41,662 bases of DNA, taken from positions 1 to 41,662 of the forward strand of contig JANLJF010000073.1 in assembly GCA_029255605.1 (NCBI GenBank), written 5' to 3'. The stretch comes from Azovibrio restrictus. Lineage in GTDB: Bacteria > Bacteroidota > Bacteroidia > Chitinophagales > Chitinophagaceae. Made by a program: the position numbers and the translations under genes. The notes under the pieces are model-generated. The model did not search any database. It worked only from the letters and a program-made list of their open reading frames with translations, and was not told where the DNA came from. Of this stretch, positions 33,012-41,568 are shown in pieces; position 1 is the first letter of the stretch, and each line of letters starts with the position of its first letter.

Positions 33012-34136
33012 TTAGTAATTGATCACTTGCTCTTCGATAGTTTCCGGTATCGCGCGGAATTCGTATTGCTGATTGCGAAGTTGTGCTACAAAGCCCGCTT
33101 CGTTTATAGCTTCCTGTATGCCCTTGTAGGTAAAGCGGTGTGGCGCGCCGGCAGCACTTACTACATTCTCTTCTATCATGATAGAACCGAAATCGTTGGT
33201 ACCGGCATGCAGGCACATTTGTGCTATTTGCTTACCCACCGTCAGCCATGATGCCTGTATGTTCTTCACATTCGGTAGCATGATGCGGCTCAGGGCTATC
33301 ATACGGATGTACTCTTCGCCTGTGGTCAGGTTTTTAGTACCGCGTATGCGGCGCAGTAATGTATCTACATCCTGGAATGTCCATGGTATAAAGGCGATAA
33401 AACCTTTAGCACCTTCCGGTTTTTTAGCCTGCACTTCGCGCAGTTTCACCAGGTGCTCAAAACGCTCGTACACGGTTTCCACGTGGCCAAACATCATAGT
33501 AGCGCTGGTGGTAAGGCCCACTTTATGTGCTTCATGCATGATGTCCAGCCATTCCTGCGCACCGCATTTGCCTTTCGATATCAGGCGGCGCACGCGGTCG
33601 TTCAGTATCTCTGCACCGGGGCCGGGCATACTATCCATACCCGCTTCTTTCAGCGCCAGCAGTGCCTCCCTGTGGCTCACGCCCGATACTTTGCAGATGT
33701 GCGCTACTTCGGGTGGCCCTAAAGCGTGCAGCTTCAGGTTAGGGAACATTTCTTTCAATTGCCTGAACAGGTCGGTATAATAGTCCAGTCCCAATTCCGG
33801 ATTGTGCCCACCTTGCAGCAGCAACTGCTCACCACCATAGCGGAAGGTTTCTTCTATCTTCTTCCTGTAGGTTTCTATATCCGTAACATAAGACTCCGCA
33901 TGGCCGGGTATGCGATAGAAATTGCAGAATTTGCAATTGGCTACGCACACGTTGGTGGTATTCATGTTACGGTCTATAATCCACGTTACTTTACCATGAG
34001 GTACCTGTATCTTCCGCAGCTCATTGGCCACGAACATCAACTCTGTAAGGGGAGCATTTTCAAACAGGAACACGCCTTCTTCAGCACTCAAAAATTCGAA
34101 CTTCAGGGCGCGTTCATACAATGTTGATAATTGCAT
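33012..34136 (-). CDS. mqnC: Cyclic dehypoxanthinyl futalosine synthase (menaquinone synthesis)
   Basis: The frame extends to 34244, but the ATG at 34136 gives a 374-residue protein of family-typical length and follows a perfect -7 box at 34161-34168; the longer form would have to begin upstream of that promoter. It is a radical-SAM enzyme with CVANCKFC (C64, C68, C71). LLLQGGHNPELGLDYY, MDSMPGPGAEIL, TTSATMMFGHVET and DFGSIMIEENVVSAAG are hallmarks of the MqnC/MqnE group. QGGHNPEL favours MqnC, which cyclises dehypoxanthine futalosine in the alternative menaquinone pathway. Other mqn genes are elsewhere. The 4Fe-4S cluster would need a carrier such as the Nfu protein encoded in this window. 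Confidence 0.92.
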   Translation of the reverse strand: MQLSTLYERALKFEFLSAEEGVFLFENAPLTELMFVANELRKIQVPHGKVTWIIDRNMNTTNVCVANCKFCNFYRIPGHAESYVTDIETYRKKIEETFRYGGEQLLLQGGHNPELGLDYYTDLFRQLKEMFPNLKLHALGPPEVAHICKVSGVSHREALLALKEAGMDSMPGPGAEILNDRVRRLISKGKCGAQEWLDIMHEAHKVGLTTSATMMFGHVETVYERFEHLVKLREVQAKKPEGAKGFIAFIPWTFQDVDTLLRRIRGTKNLTTGEEYIRMIALSRIMLPNVKNIQASWLTVGKQIAQMCLHAGTNDFGSIMIEENVVSAAGAPHRFTYKGIQEAINEAGFVAQLRNQQYEFRAIPETIEEQVINY

Positions 34137-34160
34137 GGATGCTAATAAAATATTGAACTG

Positions 34161-34168
34161 CAAATTTA
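34161..34168 (-). promoter_or_regulatory. -7 promoter element TAAATTTG for mqnC
   Basis: A perfect TAnnTTTG on the minus strand lies 24 bases before the ATG at 34136 and inside the longer open frame, which supports the shorter start. Confidence 0.6.
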
Positions 34169-34273
34169 GGTAAAAACCAAGGGGCAACACTATGTTTTCC
34201 TTAATACTTGTATATACATGGGCGGATTTTATATATCTACCCATGCTAGATTTTTTTTCGTTAATTTGTACTG

Positions 34274-34774
34274 ATGTCTGTAAAAGTCCTTACACTGTTT
34301 GGTGAAGAACTGTTACCGGAACCGGTAAAGCCACAACCCAGAAAAAGGGTTGCCAAAAAAGCTGTGGCCCCCGATAAAGAAGAGCCTGCTACTGAAAAGC
34401 CGGTGGCCGAAAAAAAGACAAGGGAACTGAAAAAGACCGATGCCCTGAATGGCTGGGCGGGCGACAAGCAATACTATACCATAGGCGAAGTAGCTACTTT
34501 ATTCAAAGTCAATACATCCAATATCAGGTTTTGGACGAAAGAATTTGAAATGAAGGTGCGTACTACCCGCAAAGGCGACAGGCTGTACACACCTGAAAAT
34601 GTGCGGGAGATCAATACCATTTACCAACTGGTAAAGGAGATGGGTTTTACCATAAACGGTGCGAAGGCCAAAATGAAGAGCAGTAAGAAGGCCGCGTTCC
34701 AAACCGTAGACCTGAGGAAATCCCTATTACAACTGCGAAACAAACTATTACAAATCAGAAACAATTTGACCTGA
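34274..34774 (+). CDS. MerR-family transcriptional regulator
   Basis: The 166-residue protein has a Lys/Glu/Pro-rich N-terminal tail (about 20-58), probably disordered. A MerR-type winged helix follows (about 66-135): YYTIGEVATLFKVNTSNIRFWTKEF, RLYTPENVREI and YQLVKEMGFTINGAKAKM. There is no long C-terminal effector domain and no Cys cluster for metal sensing, so it belongs to the short MerR-like regulators common in Bacteroidota. The thioredoxin-fold gene starts nine bases after its stop, suggesting co-transcription. A TTAATTTG element lies five bases before the ATG. Targets are unknown. Confidence 0.88.
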   Translation: MSVKVLTLFGEELLPEPVKPQPRKRVAKKAVAPDKEEPATEKPVAEKKTRELKKTDALNGWAGDKQYYTIGEVATLFKVNTSNIRFWTKEFEMKVRTTRKGDRLYTPENVREINTIYQLVKEMGFTINGAKAKMKSSKKAAFQTVDLRKSLLQLRNKLLQIRNNLT

Positions 34775-34782
34775 CGTAACAA

Positions 34783-35298
34783 ATGAAATTTATCCTTTTT
34801 GCACTGATCATGAGTTTAAGCATTACCAGCTACGCACAAAAAGATTTCGATATATCTACTGATACAGAAGATAACTCGACGGTGTATAAAGGCAAGATAA
34901 ATTTCGGGGACCTGGAAAAAGAAACCGGTTTCGACTGGTTGGGTCATAAAGAGAACTACAAAGCCGATGCTGCACAGATAAGCTACCTGCAGCAACACTT
35001 ATCCCAATACCACCTTATAGTTTTTATGGGCACCTGGTGCAGCGACTCAAAAAGCCTGCTGCCTAAGCTGCATGCTGTATTGACGCAGGCGAAGTATCCT
35101 GTGCAGCGGTTAACCATGTATGGTGTAGACAGGACTAAAACAGCAAAGAACGGGGAAGAAAAAACGTATGCTATAAAATTTGTACCTACTATCATATTAA
35201 TGAAAGACAATAAAGAGGCCGGACGTATAGTCGAATCTGTACAAACAAGTATGGAGGCTGATATGGTAGATATAATAAAAGGGGACCTGGACGACTAA
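34783..35298 (+). CDS. Periplasmic thioredoxin-fold protein with a CxxS site
   Basis: The 171-residue protein has a signal peptide (cut near SYA-Q, 18/19) and a thioredoxin fold: VFMGTWCSDSKSLLPKL, then the beta strand before the cis-Pro in KFVPTIILM. The active site reads WCSDS (C86, S89), so the second, resolving Cys of a standard CxxC is replaced by Ser. Such proteins cannot complete a normal disulfide exchange alone and may act as isomerase-like or mixed-disulfide partners. It lies nine bases after the MerR gene, so they are probably one unit; whether the regulator controls it is not known. Confidence 0.82.
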   Translation: MKFILFALIMSLSITSYAQKDFDISTDTEDNSTVYKGKINFGDLEKETGFDWLGHKENYKADAAQISYLQQHLSQYHLIVFMGTWCSDSKSLLPKLHAVLTQAKYPVQRLTMYGVDRTKTAKNGEEKTYAIKFVPTIILMKDNKEAGRIVESVQTSMEADMVDIIKGDLDD

Positions 35299-35324
35299 AA
35301 ACTCAATCATTATTCACAAAAAAT

Positions 35325-35332
35325 TATTTTTG
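35325..35332 (+). promoter_or_regulatory. -7 promoter element TATTTTTG for hutH
   Basis: A perfect TAnnTTTG lies 10 bases before the ATG at 35343. Confidence 0.6.
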
Positions 35333-35342
35333 CGCCACTTTT

Positions 35343-36821
35343 ATGGAATTACCGGAGCACTTGTCGATTGATTTTTTAAGCCGCGGAGATGTAAATAACC
35401 TCATCTTTTCGGCAGAATCCTTAAAGCGCGTAGCGCGAAACAGACTCTATCTCGACCAGATACTGAAGAAGGGAGATACATACTATGGTATCAATACAGG
35501 CTTCGGGTCGTTGTGCAACGTAAGGGTAGAGCCGGATGAATTATCCCAATTGCAGGAAAACCTTGTATGTTCCCACGCATGCGGCATGGGCGATGAAGTA
35601 CCTGAAGAAATAGTGCGCCTGATGCTGCTGCTGAAGGTGCAGGGACTGAGCAAGGGGTATAGCGGTGTGCGTCCTGCCATCGTTCAAAGACTGATAGATT
35701 ATTACAACCTGCATATCACACCAATAGTATATGAACAAGGCTCACTGGGCGCATCGGGCGACCTGGCACCGCTGGCACACCTGAGCCTGCCCATATTTGG
35801 TATGGGGCAGGTGCGCTATAAAGGGGAGGTAAGGGAAACGATGGATGTGCTGAATGAACTGGGGCTGGAGCCTATGCCACTGGCTGCAAAGGAAGGCCTG
35901 GCCTTGCTGAATGGCACACAGTTCATGAGCAGTTATGCATCATGGTCGCTGGTAGCTGCACAAAGGCTTTCTGCATGGGCCGATGTTATCGGTGCTTTGT
36001 CGGCAGATGGCTATATGGCTAAAGATGAACCATTCAAACATCCTATACACCGCATACGCCCGCACAAAGGGCAGGTAGAAACGGCCAGGCGCATACTGGA
36101 ACTGCTGAAGGATAGCGAGATACAGGGCATTCAGAAAGAACAGGTACAAGACCCTTATTCTTTCCGCTGCATGCCACAGGTGCATGGCGCTACCAAAGAT
36201 GTGATAGATAACGTGCGCCATGTGGTAGAAACAGAAATTAATTCGGTAACGGATAACCCCATAGTGTTTCACGATGAGGATGCCATTATGAGTGGTGGTA
36301 ACTTCCACGGGCAGCCATTGGCGTTGAACCTTGATTTCCTGGCCATCGCTATGTCTGAACTGGCTAATATATCTGAACGCCGCACCTACCTGCTGATAAG
36401 CGGGCAGCGCGGCTTGCCACCATTCCTGGCACCGGATGCAGGGCTCAACAGTGGCTTTATGATAGCACAGTACACTGCAGCCGCTATCGTCAGCCAGAAC
36501 AAGCAATTGTGTACACCGGCATCGGTAGATAGCATTGTGAGCAGTAACGGGCAGGAAGACCATGTGAGCATGGGGGCTAATGCCGCTACCAAGCTGCGCC
36601 GCGTAATACAAAATGTACAAAGGGTTTTGGGTATAGAACTATTGACAGCAACACAGGCCATAGACCTGCGCAGGCCAAAGCAAACATCGCCTATGCTGGA
36701 AAAAGTGTTTGCAGCCTTCCGTTCTGAAGTGGATATGATGCCTAAAGACAGGTTGCTGCATACCGACCTGGTGAAAGCAGAAAGATTCCTGGACCACAGG
36801 GTAGAAGATGTAATACGTTAA
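35343..36821 (+). CDS. hutH: Histidine ammonia-lyase
   Basis: The 492-residue protein is the normal length for HAL. The prosthetic MIO group would form from Ala-Ser-Gly at 137-139 in GSLGASGDLAPLAHL. YGINTGFGSL, the substrate-contacting NLVCSHACG (Ser-His, the HAL version of the selectivity position) and the SSNGQEDHVSMG region are also present. It removes ammonia from histidine to give urocanate. hutU, hutI and hutG are not adjacent, so the degradation pathway is either split or the enzyme acts alone. A different aromatic substrate is less likely given the Ser-His pair. Its stop codon directly abuts the stop of the convergent glycosyltransferase. Confidence 0.9.
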   Translation: MELPEHLSIDFLSRGDVNNLIFSAESLKRVARNRLYLDQILKKGDTYYGINTGFGSLCNVRVEPDELSQLQENLVCSHACGMGDEVPEEIVRLMLLLKVQGLSKGYSGVRPAIVQRLIDYYNLHITPIVYEQGSLGASGDLAPLAHLSLPIFGMGQVRYKGEVRETMDVLNELGLEPMPLAAKEGLALLNGTQFMSSYASWSLVAAQRLSAWADVIGALSADGYMAKDEPFKHPIHRIRPHKGQVETARRILELLKDSEIQGIQKEQVQDPYSFRCMPQVHGATKDVIDNVRHVVETEINSVTDNPIVFHDEDAIMSGGNFHGQPLALNLDFLAIAMSELANISERRTYLLISGQRGLPPFLAPDAGLNSGFMIAQYTAAAIVSQNKQLCTPASVDSIVSSNGQEDHVSMGANAATKLRRVIQNVQRVLGIELLTATQAIDLRRPKQTSPMLEKVFAAFRSEVDMMPKDRLLHTDLVKAERFLDHRVEDVIR

Positions 36822-37694
36822 TTACAGCAACTTGTAATTGCGATAGCTGAAATCGAGGCCCAGCACATCTTTTGCCATAGCTTTCATTCGCTCTTTGAAT
36901 GAAATGTGGTTGAAAGAAATATCATAGTCAAACTTCCAATTCTTTTGCCTGATACGCTCCTGCATCACTGCAGGATGCGTGTCGGTAAAGCGTGTCAGGG
37001 CATCAATGTCTTTACTGTAATCGTATGCATCTGCCCGGGCTACATGCTTCGATACCCATTCATCATCATGCCATAGCTTGTGAAAGATCTCCTGCTTGCG
37101 CTGCATAGCTTCGGGCTCCTTCACCCATCCGTAATGATATACATAAGCATCCAGTGGTTTTACCCGTAGCTTTTCATCATTACCTTTTCTAAAACCCTGC
37201 GCATCGCGATAAGAATAGATGCTTTTATCATTGCGTATGATGCGTATTTCATTCGGATACCACCTGCTGGATGTGCCTATATAATCGTAAGAGCCGTAGA
37301 AATGCAGGTATTTGAATAGCAGGCCATCCACACGTTTATCATCCTTCCAGCGCTGCATGCCTTCTTTTATGGCTGCATGATATTTTTCATGCACGATCTC
37401 ATCGCCTTGTATGTAAAAACACCAGTCGGTATCATCATCTATGGCACGAAAGGCTTTATTGGTTTCTTCGGCCAGTACACGGCCGCCGGTGCGCAGGCTA
37501 TCATCCCATTCGGTTTCTACTATACGTATCTTATCGGGGGCTATGCTGCGTATCATGTCCAGCGTACCGTCTTCCGATTTGCCCACGGCTATCACAAATG
37601 CATCGCACAGCGGCAGTATAGATAAGATAGCCTCTTTTATCGGGTAATCGTATTGTATAGCATTGCGGATGAAACTGAAACCTGTAACCTTCAT
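36822..37694 (-). CDS. Glycosyltransferase family 2-like protein
   Basis: The 290-residue soluble protein has a GT-A-like start (SFIRNAIQYDYPIKEAILSILPLCDAFVIAVGKSEDGT). The acidic metal-binding motif is in YIQGDEIVH (GDE at 97-99). The C-terminal half, rich in His, Trp and Tyr (YHYGWVKEPEAMQRKQE), resembles Bacteroidota glycosyltransferases that add sugars to surface glycans. Donor and acceptor are unknown. It begins 36 bases after the patatin gene on the same strand, so the two may be co-transcribed. Downstream its stop touches that of hutH without any gap, leaving no room for a separate terminator. Confidence 0.8.
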   Translation of the reverse strand: MKVTGFSFIRNAIQYDYPIKEAILSILPLCDAFVIAVGKSEDGTLDMIRSIAPDKIRIVETEWDDSLRTGGRVLAEETNKAFRAIDDDTDWCFYIQGDEIVHEKYHAAIKEGMQRWKDDKRVDGLLFKYLHFYGSYDYIGTSSRWYPNEIRIIRNDKSIYSYRDAQGFRKGNDEKLRVKPLDAYVYHYGWVKEPEAMQRKQEIFHKLWHDDEWVSKHVARADAYDYSKDIDALTRFTDTHPAVMQERIRQKNWKFDYDISFNHISFKERMKAMAKDVLGLDFSYRNYKLL

Positions 37695-37730
37695 TGTAGA
37701 GCGAATCGCATCAAAAGTAGCGATTATCAG

Positions 37731-39965
37731 CTACTCTCCGTTAATAACCCGGATAATGCTATCTGTTGCAGCTTTGTTTTGCGGATGGTTGATAGAATGG
37801 GCAAGGTCTGATTTTTCGCGCGCCGTCAGGTGAAAATTAAGGGCTGCAGTTTTTTCAGAGAACTGCGGTATGTATTGCATATTCACTACATGCAGTTTGC
37901 CTTTAAAATTCTGCTCGGCATAGTCTTTCAGGTAGCCATGATAGTAGGATTGGAAAGATTCCCACTTGGTTTGTATCACAAACACCGGGTCTGCCATCAT
38001 CTTGCCCATTGTATTCATATCCGTTGCGGGAAATATCTCATGCTCACGTGTGTCGCGTATTTGTAGCAGTATCACATCGCGCGTGTTTTGCTGCAGCCAG
38101 TCGCGCATTACACTCAGGTAGCGCACAGCTGTCTCTATGCCAAAATTATCGCGCAGCCCTGCATCCATAATATTCATATCCGGTTTTGAAGGCAGTTTTA
38201 CTACCGGCAATATGTAAGGGAATGTGGCATTCATACGCAATGCCGTAGTAAGGCGCAGGTTATATGGGTTCTGGTTTTGAAAGAATGCGGCGAAGTCCAC
38301 GGCATCAATGGGGGTATAGCTGCTATCCTGTATGCCCAGTGCAGGCTGTGTCAGGTAGGCTACCGGCTGTGCAGCCATCATCAGCCTTCTTCCATCATTT
38401 ACAATAGTGGCATTTACTATCATCATAGGCACATCGGCACTCGCTTCGCGGCTGCGGTAATCTTCCAGCTTTTTATCCAGCATGCCATTGGTATTGCTTA
38501 TCAGCTCCTGCTCCATGGCATAGCCACGGTCTTTGGTATAGGAATAACCCGATACCGATATTTTATTGAAGGGCGATATCAGGTCTACACTTGCAAAGGA
38601 ATAAATGATAGCATTCAGCAGGTCTTTGCCTATGTTATCCTGGTAGGTGGGCAGGTATGGATTTTTAATGTTGCCCTGGCTATACAGGTTGTGCAGTTCG
38701 CGCCAGTAAGCGCCACCCAGCATACCGCCAGATGCTCCAGTAATCAGCACTGTATTTTTAAAGAGTTTTCCGTGTGTAGCACTGTCTATATATTGCAGCG
38801 AACGGAAGCCCCAGTATGCAGCACGAGAGCCACCACCGCTCAGCGTTACAATGACCAATGGCGGTTGCTTGCCATCTTTCATGTTTTTCTGTTTCCAGGC
38901 ATCCAGGCGGGCTATCTCTTTTTGCTTGTCTTCATTATAACGCTCGCGAGTAAATATTTTAGACAGATAATCATAGTTATAATCGGGGCGCTTATCGGCC
39001 TGCGTTTTATAGTCCATGCCATAAGCTATACTGCGGAAGTCGAATATCTTATACTTCACCAGCAGCGATAACAACAGCATAATGCATATCCACCCCAGCA
39101 TTTCCCAGCTGCGCAGGAAATATTTTACAGCGCCTACAATGCCCATGATGATAGAGAACAATATGAGGAAGCCGGAACCGGCAGGTACCCTCAAGCGCGG
39201 GTCTTCCATAAATATGCCGGATAGTAACAAAACAAATAAAGCAAAGATGGTAGCCGTAATAGCATTGCGGTGATGCTTGCGCAGTACGGTTTGCATCAGC
39301 CTTGGCGCATAAGGCTCCAGTTCCGCACATTTACCTATACGCAGCCTGCCGGTAAGAAAAGTTTCGGCGCGTACAATGTCTATGTCATAATCCAGGCTGT
39401 CATATGGTATGATCTCGCGAATACGTGCGGGGTTGGTAATGCGTGATAGTACTACTTTCAGCAGGTCACGGTCCACACGAAAAAAATAGGCAAATGATAT
39501 AATGATGACCAGCAGGAAGCCCAGGTAAAATCCAAGCTGGAAGCGTAATACCTCGATGCCCTTAGCATATTCGTTTTGCCATTGAAAACGGATGGCTATA
39601 ATAGAGTAGAAGATAAGGAAGGCTAAAGGCAGTATTGAATTGTTGATGCAATACTTTATAAAGGCGTGGCGGGTAGCACCCAGAAATGGTATGCGTGTGC
39701 TGTGAATGATAAAGGTGGTAATGTGCCATGCCATGATAAATACAGCAGTAGCACCACCCAGTAATAGCATACTGAAAAAGTTTATCTCCCCTAAATACTC
39801 AGGTGCCAGGAACAAGGATGATGCCCCGAATGCCGCTGCAAAATTTCCCGTGATGGTGGTAAACAGGATGAACCAGAATACCAATAGCAACTGGTATTTA
39901 CGAAAGTGCAGCAATAGAAGCTGCACAGGTAAAAACCTGAAAATGCTATGGATGATGGTGCGCAT
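37731..39965 (-). CDS. Membrane-anchored patatin-like phospholipase
   Basis: The 744-residue protein has an N-terminal membrane region (about 15-320) with several hydrophobic helices interrupted by a soluble loop. A patatin lipase domain (about 365-700) follows. Catalytic features are the oxyanion loop SGGGSRAAYWG (from S376), the nucleophile elbow GASGG (S412) and the Asp of DAGLRDNFG (D601), giving the Ser-Asp dyad. Patatins hydrolyse acyl esters of phospholipids; the membrane part would place the active site at the inner-membrane surface. The dyad is complete, so the enzyme is probably active. Most characterised bacterial patatins are soluble or autotransporter-linked, so the multi-helix N-terminus is less usual. 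Confidence 0.88.
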   Translation of the reverse strand: MRTIIHSIFRFLPVQLLLLHFRKYQLLLVFWFILFTTITGNFAAAFGASSLFLAPEYLGEINFFSMLLLGGATAVFIMAWHITTFIIHSTRIPFLGATRHAFIKYCINNSILPLAFLIFYSIIAIRFQWQNEYAKGIEVLRFQLGFYLGFLLVIIISFAYFFRVDRDLLKVVLSRITNPARIREIIPYDSLDYDIDIVRAETFLTGRLRIGKCAELEPYAPRLMQTVLRKHHRNAITATIFALFVLLLSGIFMEDPRLRVPAGSGFLILFSIIMGIVGAVKYFLRSWEMLGWICIMLLLSLLVKYKIFDFRSIAYGMDYKTQADKRPDYNYDYLSKIFTRERYNEDKQKEIARLDAWKQKNMKDGKQPPLVIVTLSGGGSRAAYWGFRSLQYIDSATHGKLFKNTVLITGASGGMLGGAYWRELHNLYSQGNIKNPYLPTYQDNIGKDLLNAIIYSFASVDLISPFNKISVSGYSYTKDRGYAMEQELISNTNGMLDKKLEDYRSREASADVPMMIVNATIVNDGRRLMMAAQPVAYLTQPALGIQDSSYTPIDAVDFAAFFQNQNPYNLRLTTALRMNATFPYILPVVKLPSKPDMNIMDAGLRDNFGIETAVRYLSVMRDWLQQNTRDVILLQIRDTREHEIFPATDMNTMGKMMADPVFVIQTKWESFQSYYHGYLKDYAEQNFKGKLHVVNMQYIPQFSEKTAALNFHLTAREKSDLAHSINHPQNKAATDSIIRVINGE

Positions 39966-40047
39966 GCGGCAAAAGCTGTTTCTATTTATTAAGATACAAA
40001 AACTTTCCGCCTTTGCAGTATTAATAATGTATTGTTATTGTAAAATG

Positions 40048-41106
40048 CTAAGCTGCAGTGCGTTTGCTACGCAGGCCATATATATTTACTACCAGCGCCA
40101 TCAACAGGAACATGGCTACCACCTGGTGTGTTTCTGCCAGCATTTCATACATGCCAAACTTACCCAGCACAATGCGTGGTGCGCTTAACACGGTAATGAC
40201 ACCCAGCAATACCTGCGTTATTACCAGTATGAATGGCCATATGCGTGCCTTGTTCAGCAGGCTGCCCGGTTGCACTTTGCCATGTTTGGTAGCATTGCCA
40301 AACCAGAACATGATAAGTGTGAACAACAGGTAGGCCAGTTGGCGGTGCATGAAGTGTACATTGATAGGATGGTTAATAAAGCTTTGCACCATCAACCTAT
40401 CGGGTATCCATGCGCCGTTGATGGTGGGCCACGTAGCTGCTGCCATTGCCGCTTTCAGCCCCGACATAAATGCCCCATATACCAGTTGCACACAAAGCAG
40501 CACGGTTATAATGAGTGTAAAGTTTTTCAATCGTGTATTATATACAATAGCGCTTTCAGGTATCAATAGCTTCAGGGCAAACCATAGCGTGTAGCATAGC
40601 AGTAGCAGTGCTGCCATAAAGTGCAGTGCCAGTTTTATATGATTTACATACAGGTCGGTATCATTCAGGCCGCTGGCTACCATTATCCAGCCTATGGCAC
40701 CTTGTGCAGCGCCCAGTATAAAGAGGATGACAAATGGCAGTATCATCCCTTTATCAAAATATTTTTTAGACAGGAAGTATATGAAGCCAATAGCAAACAC
40801 TACACCCAGCAGCCTGGCCCACAGGCGGTGGAACCATTCCCAGAAATATATGAATTGAAAATCGCTGAGCTCGAAGTGGCTGTTAACGTATTTGAATTGG
40901 GCGATGTCCTGGTATTTATCAAATGCTGCCTGCCATTCTGCTTCGCTCAGGGGCGGGAAAGCACCCATGATAGGTTTCCATTCCGTTATAGACAGTCCCG
41001 AACCTGTAAGGCGGGTAATGCCCCCCAGCAATACCTGTATGATTATCATTGCTACACCTGCCAACAACCAATAAGCTACTGCCTTTCTTTTCTTTATATC
41101 CTGCAC
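40048..41106 (-). CDS. ctaA: Heme A synthase (COX15/CtaA family)
   Basis: The protein has about eight transmembrane helices and the family's conserved segments: QVLLGGITRLTGSGLSITEWKPIMGAFPP, the heme-ligand histidines in EWFHRLWARLLG and HIKLALHF, and in the second half MHRQLAYLL and ETHQVVAM. It converts heme O to heme A for cytochrome aa3 oxidase. An ATG at 41154 would add 16 residues (MPDKRRCSTFAQISIA), but a perfect -7 box lies inside that extension, so I prefer the GTG at 41106 (QDIKKRKAVAYWLL follows). No cox operon genes are in the window. The patatin gene starts 82 bases downstream on the same strand. Confidence 0.9.
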   Translation of the reverse strand: MQDIKKRKAVAYWLLAGVAMIIIQVLLGGITRLTGSGLSITEWKPIMGAFPPLSEAEWQAAFDKYQDIAQFKYVNSHFELSDFQFIYFWEWFHRLWARLLGVVFAIGFIYFLSKKYFDKGMILPFVILFILGAAQGAIGWIMVASGLNDTDLYVNHIKLALHFMAALLLLCYTLWFALKLLIPESAIVYNTRLKNFTLIITVLLCVQLVYGAFMSGLKAAMAAATWPTINGAWIPDRLMVQSFINHPINVHFMHRQLAYLLFTLIMFWFGNATKHGKVQPGSLLNKARIWPFILVITQVLLGVITVLSAPRIVLGKFGMYEMLAETHQVVAMFLLMALVVNIYGLRSKRTAA

Positions 41107-41123
41107 GGCTATGGAAATTTGTG

Positions 41124-41131
41124 CAAAAGTA
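41124..41131 (-). promoter_or_regulatory. -7 promoter element TACTTTTG for ctaA
   Basis: A perfect TAnnTTTG on the minus strand lies 17 bases before the GTG at 41106. It falls between the two candidate starts and favours the shorter protein. Confidence 0.5.
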
Positions 41132-41154
41132 CTGCACCTGCGCTTATCAGGCAT

Positions 41155-41568
41155 GGATTTCTATATGCGTGTGGGTAGCTTTGGGGGCCAGGCATTATGC
41201 ATATAATATTCTACAAAAGTGTACCATATTGTGGCACAATTTGGGTAAATATCACCCCAATAAACCGAATAATACAGGATGTGTATAAGTAATGGTAGTT
41301 CAATGCATTATTGAAAAACCTGCTTAAACTCAATGTATTTGATATGATATTTTATATTGTATGAGGCTTGGAGTGCGGTTTTCACAATATTATCCTGCTA
41401 TCGGATTGATTTTTAATATATTATTAAAGTAAATTATTTCGGTTTATGCAAAATATGGCGTAAAAATTGCCCTAATTTTGCATTAAACACATTTGTTTGA
41501 TTAAAACCCTGTTATATAGGAGGATTTAGTTACATTTTTATTCTTTTAATTTCTAAAATGTATAAGTT
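41155..41568. other. Intergenic region between divergent ctaA and HU genes
   Basis: No gene is visible in these 414 bases, which are strongly AT-rich. They hold an imperfect dyad TGTACCA-N5-TGGCACA (41220-41238), the HU -7 box at 41473, and an AGGAGG (41518-41523) that is too far from the HU start to act as its ribosome-binding site. A four-codon ORF (ATG TAT AAG TTA TGA, 41558-41572) overlaps the HU ATG. Confidence 0.5.
41473..41480 (+). promoter_or_regulatory. -7 promoter element TAATTTTG for the HU gene
   Basis: A perfect TAnnTTTG lies 88 bases before the ATG, giving an untranslated leader of about 80 bases, much longer than for the other genes in this window. Confidence 0.55.

Noticed and set aside
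35940-36620. 226-codon open frame opposite hutH
   Set aside because: Tyr/His/Cys-rich shadow of a conserved lyase gene.
35343-36821. Tyrosine or phenylalanine ammonia-lyase instead of HutH
   Set aside because: The selectivity position reads Ser-His (LVCSHACG), as in histidine ammonia-lyases, although hut partners are missing.
38277-39071. 264-codon open frame opposite the patatin gene
   Set aside because: Overlaps the catalytic region of the patatin gene; composition typical of an antisense frame.
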